From: Flavobacteriaceae bacterium | Lineage (GTDB): Bacteria > Bacteroidota > Bacteroidia > Flavobacteriales > Flavobacteriaceae | DNA: 64,000 nt | Direction: 5' to 3' | Assembly (NCBI GenBank): GCA_013214065.1 | Contig: JABSPK010000007.1 | Coordinates: 1-64,000 of the forward strand | In this document: positions 36,728-47,185 of the stretch, piece after piece | Layout of the letters: each line of letters begins with the position of its first letter | How positions within the stretch are numbered: the first letter of the stretch is position 1 | The notes under the pieces: model-generated | The model's database searches: none | What the model saw: only the letters and a program-made list of their open reading frames with translations | Told to the model about the DNA's origin: nothing | Program-made: the position numbers and the translations under genes

Positions 36728-39160
36728 TTATTCGGTTTTTAGGCTTTCGATCGGGTTGACGATCGCAGCTTTGATACTTTGAAAACTGACCGTCAATAAG
36801 GCGATCCCTACGGCCATGAACGAGGCTATGGCGAAGACGCCCAGACCGATATCGATATGGTAGGTGAAATCTTGTAACCAGCGGTTCATAGCGAACCAAC
36901 CAATCGGAAGGGCGATCAGGATCGCAATGGCGACCAACTTCAAAAAGTCGAACGAAAGCCGAAAGGTAATCTGGCCGACCGAGGCACCGAGTACTTTACG
37001 CACCCCGATTTCCTTGATCCGTTTTTGGGCATTGAATGCCGCCAAGCCAAACAAACCGAGGCAGGCGATAAAAAGGGATAGCGCGGTGAAGATGATAAAG
37101 ATCTTACCTAAACGCTGTTCGTTTCGATACACCTCATTGAAGGAGTCGTCCATAAAACGATAATCAAAAGCAAGACCGGTGGCGAATTCCGACCACAGGC
37201 CGTCAATTTGGCCAAGGGTCTGTTGAAAATCGCCCGCATGTAGTTTGACGACCATCGTTGCCTCACTTCTTCCGATACGTAATGAAAGTGGGCGAACCAC
37301 GTTACGCATGGTCTCGAAATGAAAATTCTTGACCACGCCGATAATGGTAAAGAAGCTGAGGTTTTCTTCATCGACACCCCTTGAGATCCTTTTACCCAAG
37401 GCCGTTTCGGGATCAAGGCCCATCACCTGGACCGCGGTTTCATTGATGATGATGGCCGTTGAGTCGATGGTGATGTTAGGGTCGAAGGCCCGACCCGATA
37501 CCATTTCGAGTCCGAGGGTTTCGATATAATCGAAATCAACCGGCCATCCTTGCATGTTCACTGCTGATTCTTGGTTCATTTTCCCTTCAAGGAAATAGGA
37601 CGAATCGGTTCGGCCCGAGGGAGTGGGCACATAACTGCTCAGCGAAGCTTGGGATACCTGCGCCAATTGCTTGACCTCTTCTTTGAAGGTCTGTGCATTA
37701 TTGCCCAATCGGTTGACGTTATTGATCAAAACAACCTGGTCTTTCTCATACCCCAGGTCTTTGTTTTGGATAAAGTGCAGTTGTTGGCCGACCACCAAGG
37801 TGCCCACGATCAAAAAGACCGAAATGGCGAATTGGAATACGACCAATGAACTTCGCAAACGCGATCCTCCCACACTGGTTTCCCCACTTCCCTTCAACAC
37901 CCGTGCCGGCATAAAACGCGACATAAAAAAAGCAGGATAGCTACCCGATATCAGTGAAAGCAATAACGCTCCTGAAAGCAGGATCAACCAGAATACCGGG
38001 TTGGTAAACGGAAAAGAGATCGCCTTATCGGCCAACTCATTAAAGAAGGGCAGGGCGATCAAGACCAAAACGATGGCTACTGCCAAGGCGAAGCCTGTAA
38101 TCAAGCCCGATTCGGTCAAAAATTGTCGAACCAAGCTTTTTTTGTTCGACCCCAAGGTTTTTCGAATACCCACTTCTTTGGCCCGTTTTAGGGAGTAAGC
38201 GGTCGAGAGGTTCATAAAGTTGATACTTGCCAATAGGAGAAGGAAGAGCGCGATGAACGATAGGATGTAAATATTGTTGACATCTCCGTTCTGACTGATA
38301 TCGGTCTCGCGATGGGATTGTAAGTGGATATCCAACAACGGAATCGTGGAATACCGCATATAATTCCCTGATGCTTCGAATTGTTCTAAGGTAATACCGG
38401 GGAAGAACTGTTGCGCATAGGGAATCAGATAGTCTTCGACCATACCTTGCAATGGGGCCGCGATCGAGCCGATTTGAGCATTGGGCTTCAATTTGATGAA
38501 GGTATTGTAGTTATGACTTCCCCACTCATCGCCAAAGGCGTCTTCATGGCCCATCATCGACATAAAAACGCTATAATTCGCTAATAGGGAATTCAACGGA
38601 AGATCGTCGATTATTCCGGTCACCGTATAGGTTTGCCCTTCATTCAAAACCAGTTTTTCACCGACGGCCCGTTCGACCGGAAAGTGTTTTTCGGCTGCCG
38701 TACGGGTCAATATCAAGGTGTTGGGTTCACTTAGGGCGGTCTTGGGATTGCCGTACAGCAGTTCCAGACCGAGCATATCGATCAAGGTAGTATCAGCGAA
38801 GGCGGTATTGTTTTCCAAAACCAATTCCCTGGAATTTTCCATGTTCAAAGAACTGCGGCCCCAGGGGCGTATCCGCAAAACGGTTTCTACTTGTGGGATA
38901 TCGTTCAGGATCGCTGCAGCCATGGGCGCGGATACCTGCGAAAGTGCGCGGTCGGGCCCACCGAATTTCATATCGGCATCGATACGGTGGATCCTTTCGG
39001 CATTGGCGAACATGGTATCGTAGTTCAACTCATCGTTGATATACAAGGCGATCATTAGGGTGCCTGCGATACCTACAGCCAGGCCCAAGGTGTTCAGGGC
39101 ATTCAAGAACGGTTGTTTTTTGATGCTCCTCCAGGCGATTTTCAATTGGTTCTTTAACAT
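36728..39160 (-). CDS. FtsX/MacB-type ABC permease 4
   Basis: 810 aa and the sister of permease 5. It keeps AERIHRIDADMKFGG, EKHFPVERAVGEKLVLNE and SLKRAKEVGIRKTLGSNKKS. The second core contains TDSSYFLEGKMNQESAVNMQ where permease 5 has a TFFKEGSRDQEDAINVE-type stretch. It ends NPIESLKTE. The leader is CAAAAAACGAAGTATC before the ATG, and the gap to permease 3 is 24 nt. Confidence 0.9.
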   Translation of the reverse strand: MLKNQLKIAWRSIKKQPFLNALNTLGLAVGIAGTLMIALYINDELNYDTMFANAERIHRIDADMKFGGPDRALSQVSAPMAAAILNDIPQVETVLRIRPWGRSSLNMENSRELVLENNTAFADTTLIDMLGLELLYGNPKTALSEPNTLILTRTAAEKHFPVERAVGEKLVLNEGQTYTVTGIIDDLPLNSLLANYSVFMSMMGHEDAFGDEWGSHNYNTFIKLKPNAQIGSIAAPLQGMVEDYLIPYAQQFFPGITLEQFEASGNYMRYSTIPLLDIHLQSHRETDISQNGDVNNIYILSFIALFLLLLASINFMNLSTAYSLKRAKEVGIRKTLGSNKKSLVRQFLTESGLITGFALAVAIVLVLIALPFFNELADKAISFPFTNPVFWLILLSGALLLSLISGSYPAFFMSRFMPARVLKGSGETSVGGSRLRSSLVVFQFAISVFLIVGTLVVGQQLHFIQNKDLGYEKDQVVLINNVNRLGNNAQTFKEEVKQLAQVSQASLSSYVPTPSGRTDSSYFLEGKMNQESAVNMQGWPVDFDYIETLGLEMVSGRAFDPNITIDSTAIIINETAVQVMGLDPETALGKRISRGVDEENLSFFTIIGVVKNFHFETMRNVVRPLSLRIGRSEATMVVKLHAGDFQQTLGQIDGLWSEFATGLAFDYRFMDDSFNEVYRNEQRLGKIFIIFTALSLFIACLGLFGLAAFNAQKRIKEIGVRKVLGASVGQITFRLSFDFLKLVAIAILIALPIGWFAMNRWLQDFTYHIDIGLGVFAIASFMAVGIALLTVSFQSIKAAIVNPIESLKTE

Positions 39161-39184
39161 GATACTTCGTTTTTTGATGCTGAT

Positions 39185-41575
39185 TTATTCGGTTCTAAGG
39201 CTGGTTATCGGATTAACCCTTGCGGCCTTTATGGCCTTGTAGGTGATCGTAGCCATGGCGATACCGACCATGCCACCTATGGCAAGGGCGAAGATCCACC
39301 AGGAGAGTTCGGTTTTAAAGGTGTAGTTTTCGAGCCATCGGCCCATGATCAAATAGGCGATCGGGGTCGCAATGGCACCTGATACTAGGATCATAGTGAC
39401 AAAATCCTTGGCCAAGAGCGATAAGATCTGGGCCAGATTGCTGCCCAATACCTTTCGGATACCGATTTCTTGGGTCTTTTGGGTAACGAAGAAGCTGATC
39501 AGTCCATAAGCCCCTAAACAACCGATAAGGATCGCAAGGATGGAAAACACTTTCGACAGGCTCAAAAACCGTTGTTCGGCTTCGTACTGTTGCGCGACCC
39601 TATCGTCTAAAAAGGTATAGTTGAAGATATGGGCAGGAAACAGATCGGTCCATTCTTTTTCGATTCCCATCAAGGTCTCCGATAGTTGCTCCGTGTTCAA
39701 TTTGAGGGCAAAGTCCCCATAAAAATCAGGTTCGGCAACTATAAAAACCGGGTTGATGCTTTCTTCAAAAGATCGATCGTGAAAGTCTTCGACGACCCCG
39801 ACGATGGTGCCGCCTAGGCTCCCTGAAAACAAGGCGATGTTCTTGCCCAACAGTTGGCTAGGGTCTGACACGCCTACCTTTTTGGCAAAGGTCGCGTTGA
39901 CCACGACTTCATAAACCGAGTCACGTTCGATATAGTTCCTACCTGCCAAAAGTGGAATTTCGAAGGTGTTCAAATAATCGGAATCGGCCGCTTTCAGTTG
40001 GATACTGAACTCCTCGTCTTCGGGATGGTTATTGTAGCGCACTGCGGTTCCCCAAGTCATGTCGGTCGCTCCAGGAGAGGTCAGACAACGGCTTACGGAT
40101 TGTACACCGTTGATTTTCGAAAGTCTTTCTTTAAGACCATCCAATTGTATTGGGGTCACTTGCGTGGGAGGTACGCGAAGCATCAACACCCCCTTTTGGT
40201 TGTATCCTAAATCCGAAGTCAGGGCGTAGTCCAATTGCTTGTTGACGACTAAGGTTCCGGCGATGAGCATAATCGCAATAGTGAACTGGGCAATGACCAG
40301 CCCTTTACGGGTTCGCGACCCACCGATATCTTTTGCCGAAAGTTGGTTTTTCAAGGCCAATACCGGGGAGACCCTGGTGATCAAGATTCCTGGATAGCTG
40401 CCTGCGAAAAAAGTGACCATGGCCAAAAGAAGCATTGCGAAACCAAGGAATGCAGGATTCAAAAGTCCACTGAGTGACAGTGAAAGGTCGAATATGGCAT
40501 TGAACCACGGCAGGGCTAACGCGCTTAAACCGATACCGGTGATCAGGGCCAGTAGACTGGTCAAAAAGGTTTCGACCATGAATTGCCAAAAGAGTTGGCT
40601 TTTGACCCCACCGACGACCTTACGCATTCCGACTTCTTTAGAACGATAGACCGACTGCCCCGTGGAGATATTGATGAAATTGATACATGCCATGCCCAGG
40701 ATAAAGACACCGATCAAGGAAAAGATCCAGAGCGTCGACTTTGGTATTTGCCCTCCGTAGCGGGCATCATGGTGCATGGTCGATAAGGGTTGTAAATGAT
40801 AGGTGTGTTTGTTTTTCGAATCGGGCCGGTACTTATCCGGGTATGCGGCGATCGCGGCTTCAATGGCATCAAGATCTTGATTGGGTCGCAAGAGACCAAA
40901 GCACATCAGATTGCCCCAAATGCCATCCCAGGATTCGCTGGACACGAAATCGGAAAAGGCCGGTGTTTTGAAGGAAATGAAAATCGAGCTCTTGAAATCG
41001 GTGGTGGCCGGAATGGGCTTTAAGATGCCGGTAACGGTTATCGTATGGCGGTTATTGAACAAAAAGGTCTCACCAATGGCATTCGCCCTGCCGAAGAGCT
41101 TTTGGGCCATGGCCTCGGTCATTACCGCGGTGTTGGGATCTTCAAGGGCAGCACTTGGGCTACCTTCCAAAAAAGGAAAATCAAAAATCGAGAAGAAATC
41201 CACCTCTACGAAACCGACTTCCTCGCTGACGTTGATCCTCAGGTCACGTGACTCGACGGCGATGAGCTGTTCGCCCCCCAATTGGAAATGCTTCGCCGTT
41301 TTTTCAGCATAGGCATAATCCGATTTGAAGGCATTCGGAAATCCGGGTGGCACTGAGGGGGAATACGTAATCCCATCTAGTTTTTCTTCCGTTACGAAAC
41401 GTACGATGCGATCTCCCTTTTCATGAAAAGTGTCATAGGCCAAATGGTGGCTTACAAATAGGAAAATAACGATCGCACAACCGAACCCAATGGCCAGGCC
41501 CATAATGTTGATCGATGCGAAAACTTTACGCTTAAATAGGCTTCTCCATGCTATTTTCAATTGATTTTTAAACAT
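39185..41575 (-). CDS. FtsX/MacB-type ABC permease 3
   Basis: 796 aa and the same length as permease 2, with which it shares long near-identical stretches: TGQSVYRSKEVGMRKVVGG, QLFWQFMVETFLTSLLAL, ALKNQLSA(K/R)DIGGSRTR and WWIFALAIGGM(V). The cytosolic motif EVGMRKVVGG (not EVGIRKVLGA) is specific to this pair. Differences are concentrated in the first ~270 residues and around 510-640. It ends NPITSLRTE. Confidence 0.9.
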   Translation of the reverse strand: MFKNQLKIAWRSLFKRKVFASINIMGLAIGFGCAIVIFLFVSHHLAYDTFHEKGDRIVRFVTEEKLDGITYSPSVPPGFPNAFKSDYAYAEKTAKHFQLGGEQLIAVESRDLRINVSEEVGFVEVDFFSIFDFPFLEGSPSAALEDPNTAVMTEAMAQKLFGRANAIGETFLFNNRHTITVTGILKPIPATTDFKSSIFISFKTPAFSDFVSSESWDGIWGNLMCFGLLRPNQDLDAIEAAIAAYPDKYRPDSKNKHTYHLQPLSTMHHDARYGGQIPKSTLWIFSLIGVFILGMACINFINISTGQSVYRSKEVGMRKVVGGVKSQLFWQFMVETFLTSLLALITGIGLSALALPWFNAIFDLSLSLSGLLNPAFLGFAMLLLAMVTFFAGSYPGILITRVSPVLALKNQLSAKDIGGSRTRKGLVIAQFTIAIMLIAGTLVVNKQLDYALTSDLGYNQKGVLMLRVPPTQVTPIQLDGLKERLSKINGVQSVSRCLTSPGATDMTWGTAVRYNNHPEDEEFSIQLKAADSDYLNTFEIPLLAGRNYIERDSVYEVVVNATFAKKVGVSDPSQLLGKNIALFSGSLGGTIVGVVEDFHDRSFEESINPVFIVAEPDFYGDFALKLNTEQLSETLMGIEKEWTDLFPAHIFNYTFLDDRVAQQYEAEQRFLSLSKVFSILAILIGCLGAYGLISFFVTQKTQEIGIRKVLGSNLAQILSLLAKDFVTMILVSGAIATPIAYLIMGRWLENYTFKTELSWWIFALAIGGMVGIAMATITYKAIKAARVNPITSLRTE

Positions 41576-41599
41576 GTTCAGTCATTTTTTGTTGATGAT

Positions 41600-43990
41600 T
41601 CATTCCGTTCTCAGGCTTGTGACGGGGCTGACCCGTGCCGCCCTGAACGCTTTATAGGCAATGGTGGCCATGGTGATACTGACCATTCCGCCTATGGCCA
41701 GCACGAATATCCACCATGACATTTCGGTCTTGAAAGTGTAGTTCTCGAGCCAACGTCCCATAACCATATAGGCCAATGGTGTGGCGATAGCACCTGCTAA
41801 AAGGATCATGACAACGAAGTCCTTGGCCAATAGCGATAATATCTGGGGCAGGTTGCTTCCGAGCACCTTTCGGATTCCGATTTCTTTGGTCTTTTGGGTA
41901 ATGAAGTAGGTGATCAACCCATACACCCCAAGGCAACCGATCAAAATTGCGAGGATCGAGAACACTTTGGTCAAAGTCAAAAAGCGCTGTTCGGCTTGGT
42001 ATTGTTCGGCGACCCGTTGGTCTAGAAAGTCGTAATCGAACACGAATTCAGGAAAGAGGTTCGACCATTCATTCTCAATCCGTTCGATGGTCTCGGTCAT
42101 TTGCGCCGTATGCAATTTGATGGCGAATTCCGAGTAATATTCGGTGATTGGAGCTACAAAGATCGGGTTGATGTTCTCTTGGAACGACCGATCATGGAAA
42201 TCGGATAAGACCCCGACAACAGTGCCCTGTACCCTGCCCGAGTTGATGGCGATGCGCTTGCCCAACAAGTCATTGACATCGTCGACCCCCACTTTTTTAG
42301 CGAAAGTCGCATTGACCAACACCTCGAAAACAGAGTCTTTTTCGAAATAGTTCCTTCCGGCCAACAGCGGAATTTGAAAGGTGTTCAAATAATCATCGTC
42401 GGCAGCTTTTACCTGAACACTGAATTCTTCGTTATTCGGGTTATTGTTGTACCGCACACTGGTACCCCATTGCAAGTAAGCTGCTCCAGGTGAAGCCAAA
42501 CATCGGGTGACCGAGCTGACCCCTTGGAATTTTGTAAGTCGTTCTTTCAAACCATCCAACTGAATGGGTGAAACGTCATCGGTCGGGATCGAAAGCATCA
42601 TTACCGCTTCCTTGTTATAGCCTAGGTCTGAACTGATGGCATAGTTCAGTTGTTTGTTGACGACCAAGGTGCCCACGATCAGCATGATCGCAATGGCGAA
42701 TTGGGCGATAACCAAAATCCTACGGGTACGAGATCCACCGATATCGCGGGCCGAGAGTTGGTTTTTCAATGCCAAAATAGGGGTGACCCGTGCCATTAAA
42801 ATCCCTGGGTAGCTTCCGGCCAAGAAGGTAACCACTGCCAGAAGCAAGAATACGAAGCCTATGAACTTCGGCTGAAGTAGGCCACTCAATGAAAGGGTCA
42901 GGTCGAACATGGCGTTGAAACGCGGTAAGGCCAAAACGCTTAGCCCAATGCCAACGGCCAGAGCCAAGAGGCTTGTCAAAAAGGTTTCGACCATAAATTG
43001 CCAAAAGAGTTGGCCCTTGACACCACCGACTACCTTGCGCATTCCGACCTCTTTGGATCGATATACCGATTGACCTGTTGAAATATTGATGAAGTTGATG
43101 CAGGCCATCCCTAAAATAAACAGTCCGATCAGTGCGAAAATCAACAAAGTCGTACGAGAGATCCCACCGCCGTATTTGGTATTCAGGTGGATGTCGGACA
43201 AGGCCTGTAACCTGTACGTGTGTTTGTTCGTAGAAGTCGGCCTGAACTTTTCCGGGTAGCCTGAAATATCACTTTCGATGGTGCTGATATCCTGATTGGG
43301 ACGCAAAAGCCCGTAACAGGTCAAATTGGTTGTGATTCCACCCCAAGACTCACTTCCACTGAAAGAAGAAAAAGAGGTTAAGGTGGGAAAGGAAATAAAG
43401 ATTTTGCTCGTGAATTCGGTATTCTTGGGAAACTTTCGGAGCACCCCGGTGACCGTTATCGTTTCTTTGTTTCCGAAGCGGAACGTTTGTCCCACCGGAT
43501 CAAGCTCGCCAAAAAGACGTTGGGCGATATCTTCAGTGATGACGGCTGTATTCGGTTCGTTCAAAGGCACTTCGTTTGAACCGTTGAGCATCGGAAAATG
43601 GAAGATCTTGAAAAAATCGGCCTCAACGAAACGGACCTCGTCATCGACGTTCATTTTCAAATTGCGGCTATCCAATTGTAAGACTTCGTCGCCCCAATAG
43701 ACCATTTTGGCCATTTTCTCGGCATAGGTATAGTCTTTTTTAAAGGCATTGGCGAAACCGGGGGGCACCGAGGCAGAATATTCGATGCCGTCTTGGTTTT
43801 CTTCAGTTACGAATCGGTAGATCCGCTCCCCGTTGGTATGAAAAGTGTCAAAACCCAAATGATGGTTTACAAAGAGAAAGATGATCAAAGCACATCCGAA
43901 TCCGATGGCCAGCCCTAGGATGTTGATGAGTGAGAATACTTTTCTCTTGAAGAGGTTCCTCCACGCTATTTTCAATTGATTTTTGAACAT
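41600..43990 (-). CDS. FtsX/MacB-type ABC permease 2
   Basis: 796 aa and the sister of permease 3. The periplasmic cores carry private segments, e.g. KMVYWGDEVLQLDSRNLKMN and FPTLTSFSSFSGSESWGGI. It ends SPVTSLRTE, the only copy with Ser instead of Asn before this Pro. The leader CAAAAAACGAAAAGCC is close to that of permease 8, and the gap to permease 1 is 38 nt. Confidence 0.9.
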   Translation of the reverse strand: MFKNQLKIAWRNLFKRKVFSLINILGLAIGFGCALIIFLFVNHHLGFDTFHTNGERIYRFVTEENQDGIEYSASVPPGFANAFKKDYTYAEKMAKMVYWGDEVLQLDSRNLKMNVDDEVRFVEADFFKIFHFPMLNGSNEVPLNEPNTAVITEDIAQRLFGELDPVGQTFRFGNKETITVTGVLRKFPKNTEFTSKIFISFPTLTSFSSFSGSESWGGITTNLTCYGLLRPNQDISTIESDISGYPEKFRPTSTNKHTYRLQALSDIHLNTKYGGGISRTTLLIFALIGLFILGMACINFINISTGQSVYRSKEVGMRKVVGGVKGQLFWQFMVETFLTSLLALAVGIGLSVLALPRFNAMFDLTLSLSGLLQPKFIGFVFLLLAVVTFLAGSYPGILMARVTPILALKNQLSARDIGGSRTRRILVIAQFAIAIMLIVGTLVVNKQLNYAISSDLGYNKEAVMMLSIPTDDVSPIQLDGLKERLTKFQGVSSVTRCLASPGAAYLQWGTSVRYNNNPNNEEFSVQVKAADDDYLNTFQIPLLAGRNYFEKDSVFEVLVNATFAKKVGVDDVNDLLGKRIAINSGRVQGTVVGVLSDFHDRSFQENINPIFVAPITEYYSEFAIKLHTAQMTETIERIENEWSNLFPEFVFDYDFLDQRVAEQYQAEQRFLTLTKVFSILAILIGCLGVYGLITYFITQKTKEIGIRKVLGSNLPQILSLLAKDFVVMILLAGAIATPLAYMVMGRWLENYTFKTEMSWWIFVLAIGGMVSITMATIAYKAFRAARVSPVTSLRTE

Positions 43991-44028
43991 GGCTTTTCGT
44001 TTTTTGAGGCCCGATGGTCGGGCATGGG

Positions 44029-46428
44029 TTATTCCGTCCGTAGACTTTTCACCGGGTTTTGCTTGGCGGCCCTAATGGCTTGGAAACTTACCGTAAGCAC
44101 GGTGATGCCCATGGCGCCCAACATGGCCAATCCGAAGATCCACCATTTGAGGATCACGCGATAGGGATATTCTTGCAACCATCCGTTCATGACGTAGTAG
44201 GCAATAGGAACCGCGATGAAACAGGAAATAATGACCAGTTTCAAAAAGTCTTTTGATAGCATGTTCCAAACGTTGAATACCGTGGCACCCAGTACTTTTC
44301 GTACCCCGATTTCCTTGGTACGTTGCTCGGCAACGAAGGAGGTGAGTCCGAACAGTCCCAAACAACTGATCAAAATGGCAAGGGCGGTGAAGATTCCGGC
44401 TAGGCTGCCTACACGTTCTTCAGCGGCGAATTTCTCACCGTACTCCTCATCCACGAATTGATATTCAAATGGGATATCGGGAAAGTGCTCCTTGAATACG
44501 CGTTCGATAACCGCAATGTTCGCGCTGGCGCTCTTGTTCGGGTTCAGCCGTAGGTTGTAATAGCTGAAATTATCGAAACGATCGTATACGTACATGCCTT
44601 GTTTGACAGGTTCGTACGGGGATTGCGCGATCATATCCTCGACCACACCGATAATCTTCAAGGGCGGATCGGGATCTTCCTCATCGTCATCCTTGATATA
44701 CATTCCGACCGGATTCTCAAGGCCTAGATAGCGTTTTGCCGTTTCATTGATGAGCACCCCAAGGGAGTCGGAAGCGAATTCACGAGAGAAATCGCGTCCT
44801 TCAACGATCTTTAGGTTCAAGGTGCTGGCATATTCAGGGGAAACCTCGGTCCAGGCCAAATCTTCTTGAAAACCTTCAGGTTTGCCCTCCCAGGTAAATC
44901 CTCCTCGATTCGACCAGATGCGTGTGGTCGGGCTACTGGAGGTCGCCATCGCGACCACGGCCCCTGAACTGATGAACTCATTTCGCATCAAATCGGTTTT
45001 TCCCGTAAAATCCTGGCTAAAGGTGGGCACTTGGATCAATCCTTCCTTATCGTAACCGATCGGTCGGTTCTTGGCATGGTTGATCTGTTGCATGACGATA
45101 AAGGTTCCGATGATGAAAGCTACGGAAACCGTGAACTGGAGTACGACCAAGATCTTTCGGGGTAAACCGGAATATTTTCCCCCTTTGAAGGTGCCTTTCA
45201 AGACATCGACCGGTTTGAAAGATGAAAGGTAAAGGGCAGGGTAGCTTCCGGCCAATAAAGCCGTGAAAAGGATGAAGACCAATGAAGTGGCCCAAAACAC
45301 GAATTGGCCCCAAGGAAAGCTGATTTCCTTTCGCGATAAATCGTTGAACCCGCTCAAAGAAAGCAATACGATCACACAGGCGACGACAAAGGCAAAGGCG
45401 ACGACCAAAAAGGATTCGCTCAAGAATTGATAAATCAATTGCCCTTTCAACGAGCCGATAGACTTGCGGATGCCCACCTCCTTGGCGCGCTTTTCAGACC
45501 GTGCCGTGCTTAAGTTCATGAAATTGATACAGGCCAATAGGAGTACGAAGACCCCGATAATACCGAACAGCCAAACGTATTTGATACGGCCGCCGACCTG
45601 TTTACCATTTTCAAAATTACCCCGCAAGTACCATTCCTCCATCGGGAATAAGAAAATCTGCGGATTGAATTCCGCCGTACTTTCATTCAGGTCTTTTTTC
45701 ACATTGCGGATCTTTTCCGAAACTTCGGCCATATCGACCTTATCGGCCAATTGGACGAAGAATTGGAACGAGTTGTTGCCCCAATTGTCCTCGGCTTCCC
45801 GCACCCATTCACGGGTCGAAACGTATTGGTCCCACGGAATGATGTATTCGGTATCGCTGAACGAGTTGTTATACGGGATGTCTTGATATACCGCCGTCAC
45901 GTTAAGGTCGTATTCATTGCTGACCTTGACCGTTTTGCCAATGGGGTCCAAGGCCCCGAACAAGGCTTCAGCGGTCGAGGCGGAAAGCATGATCGAATTG
46001 ATATCGCGAAGGCCGTCTTTCTCTCCTTTCAAGATTTCAAGATCGAGAAAATCGGGTCCTTGGCGTTGCATATAGTTTCCGGTGCGCGACAGGTTGGTTT
46101 CGCCGTATTTAAGATACAGGCTGCTGGTCCAAGATGACATCAGCATGTATTCAAAGTTGTCGCCGTAGCGTTCGCGCATAGCCATTTCCAAGGGGCGAGG
46201 TATGGCCGGCCCGGTTCCTGTCTGCCCATTGAACGTCTGTGATTGGTAGACTTGGGCGATTTTGCCTTTTTCTTTGAAATAGCTGTTGTGGGTCAACTCA
46301 TCGTTCATCCAAAGACCGATGATCAAAGTGACTGCCATTCCAAGGGCCAACCCTCCGATATTGATCAAGGAATACCCTTTGTTTTTCAAGAGGTTCCTCC
46401 AGGCGATTTTCAGATAGTTTTTGAACAT
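44029..46428 (-). CDS. FtsX/MacB-type ABC permease 1 (proximal to ATPase 1)
   Basis: 799 aa. First permease after ATPase 1 (49-nt gap) and so the likely founding partner of the MFP and TolC proteins. The N-terminus MFKNYLKIAWRNLLKNKGY and the motif NLSTARSEKRAKEVGIRKSIGS resemble permease 8. The second core includes an acidic insertion KDDDEEDPDPPLK near residue 580, not seen in the others. It ends NPVKSLRTE. The promoter is presumably that of tolC, 3.3 kb upstream. Confidence 0.9.
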   Translation of the reverse strand: MFKNYLKIAWRNLLKNKGYSLINIGGLALGMAVTLIIGLWMNDELTHNSYFKEKGKIAQVYQSQTFNGQTGTGPAIPRPLEMAMRERYGDNFEYMLMSSWTSSLYLKYGETNLSRTGNYMQRQGPDFLDLEILKGEKDGLRDINSIMLSASTAEALFGALDPIGKTVKVSNEYDLNVTAVYQDIPYNNSFSDTEYIIPWDQYVSTREWVREAEDNWGNNSFQFFVQLADKVDMAEVSEKIRNVKKDLNESTAEFNPQIFLFPMEEWYLRGNFENGKQVGGRIKYVWLFGIIGVFVLLLACINFMNLSTARSEKRAKEVGIRKSIGSLKGQLIYQFLSESFLVVAFAFVVACVIVLLSLSGFNDLSRKEISFPWGQFVFWATSLVFILFTALLAGSYPALYLSSFKPVDVLKGTFKGGKYSGLPRKILVVLQFTVSVAFIIGTFIVMQQINHAKNRPIGYDKEGLIQVPTFSQDFTGKTDLMRNEFISSGAVVAMATSSSPTTRIWSNRGGFTWEGKPEGFQEDLAWTEVSPEYASTLNLKIVEGRDFSREFASDSLGVLINETAKRYLGLENPVGMYIKDDDEEDPDPPLKIIGVVEDMIAQSPYEPVKQGMYVYDRFDNFSYYNLRLNPNKSASANIAVIERVFKEHFPDIPFEYQFVDEEYGEKFAAEERVGSLAGIFTALAILISCLGLFGLTSFVAEQRTKEIGVRKVLGATVFNVWNMLSKDFLKLVIISCFIAVPIAYYVMNGWLQEYPYRVILKWWIFGLAMLGAMGITVLTVSFQAIRAAKQNPVKSLRTE

Positions 46429-46477
46429 GGCTTTCTTTTTTGATTGATTATTGGATGTGATTGATGAATAAACTCGT

Positions 46478-47173
46478 TTAAATGACGGCTCCTACGGCCC
46501 TATTCTGGCTTTCGGTCACGATCTGGCCGTCGAATAGGTTGATGACCCGGTGTGCGTAATGCGAGTCACGATCGGAGTGCGTTACCATGACGATGGTGGT
46601 GCCCTCTTGGTTCAATTCGGTCAATAGGTTCATTACCTCGATACCGTTTTTCGAATCCAAGTTACCTGTCGGCTCATCCGCCAAAATGAGTTTCGGGTTG
46701 GTTACTACGGCCCTAGATATTGCTACACGTTGTTGTTGCCCCCCGGAGAGTTGTTGTGGGAAATGCTTTTCGCGATGGGCGATCTTCATGCGTTCAAGAA
46801 CGGCCTTGACTTTTTCACGGCGTTCCGATTTGCTCATTTTCAAATAGATCAACGGGAGTTCCACATTTTCATAGACGGTAAGCTCGTCAATGAGGTTGAA
46901 GCTCTGGAAAACAAAGCCCAGATTCCCTTTACGAAGCTGGGTGCGCTGGCTTTCCTTTAAACCGGCCACTTCATGGCCTGCAAAATTATAGCTGCCCTCA
47001 GAAGGGTTGTCGAGCATACCGATGATGTTCAACAGGGTGGATTTGCCGCAGCCAGAAGGCCCCATGACCGCAACAAATTCCCCTTCCTCAACTTTGAGGT
47101 TCACCCCGTTCAAAGCCAGGGTCTCTACTTCTTCGGTTCTAAAACTTTTCTTTAATTCTTGGATCTGTATCAT
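46478..47173 (-). CDS. ABC transporter ATPase 1 (LolD/MacB type)
   Basis: A 231-aa nucleotide-binding protein with canonical motifs: Walker A GPSGCGKSTLLN, Q-loop VFQSFNLIDELTVYENVELPL, signature LSGGQQQRVAISRA, Walker B LILADEPTGNLDSKNG and H-loop MVTHSD. The VYENVELPLIY segment is typical of MacB/LolD-like subunits that contact FtsX-type permeases. The start is 12 nt after the MFP gene stop. It precedes ten permeases and may serve several of them. Confidence 0.93.
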   Translation of the reverse strand: MIQIQELKKSFRTEEVETLALNGVNLKVEEGEFVAVMGPSGCGKSTLLNIIGMLDNPSEGSYNFAGHEVAGLKESQRTQLRKGNLGFVFQSFNLIDELTVYENVELPLIYLKMSKSERREKVKAVLERMKIAHREKHFPQQLSGGQQQRVAISRAVVTNPKLILADEPTGNLDSKNGIEVMNLLTELNQEGTTIVMVTHSDRDSHYAHRVINLFDGQIVTESQNRAVGAVI

Positions 47174-47185
47174 GTTCTTGATGGA

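Noticed and set aside
22078-46428. Permease array as a CRISPR, phage or transposon-like repeat region
   Set aside because: The repetition is whole-gene paralogy with intact frames; no short repeats, transposase, integrase or terminal inverted repeats are seen.
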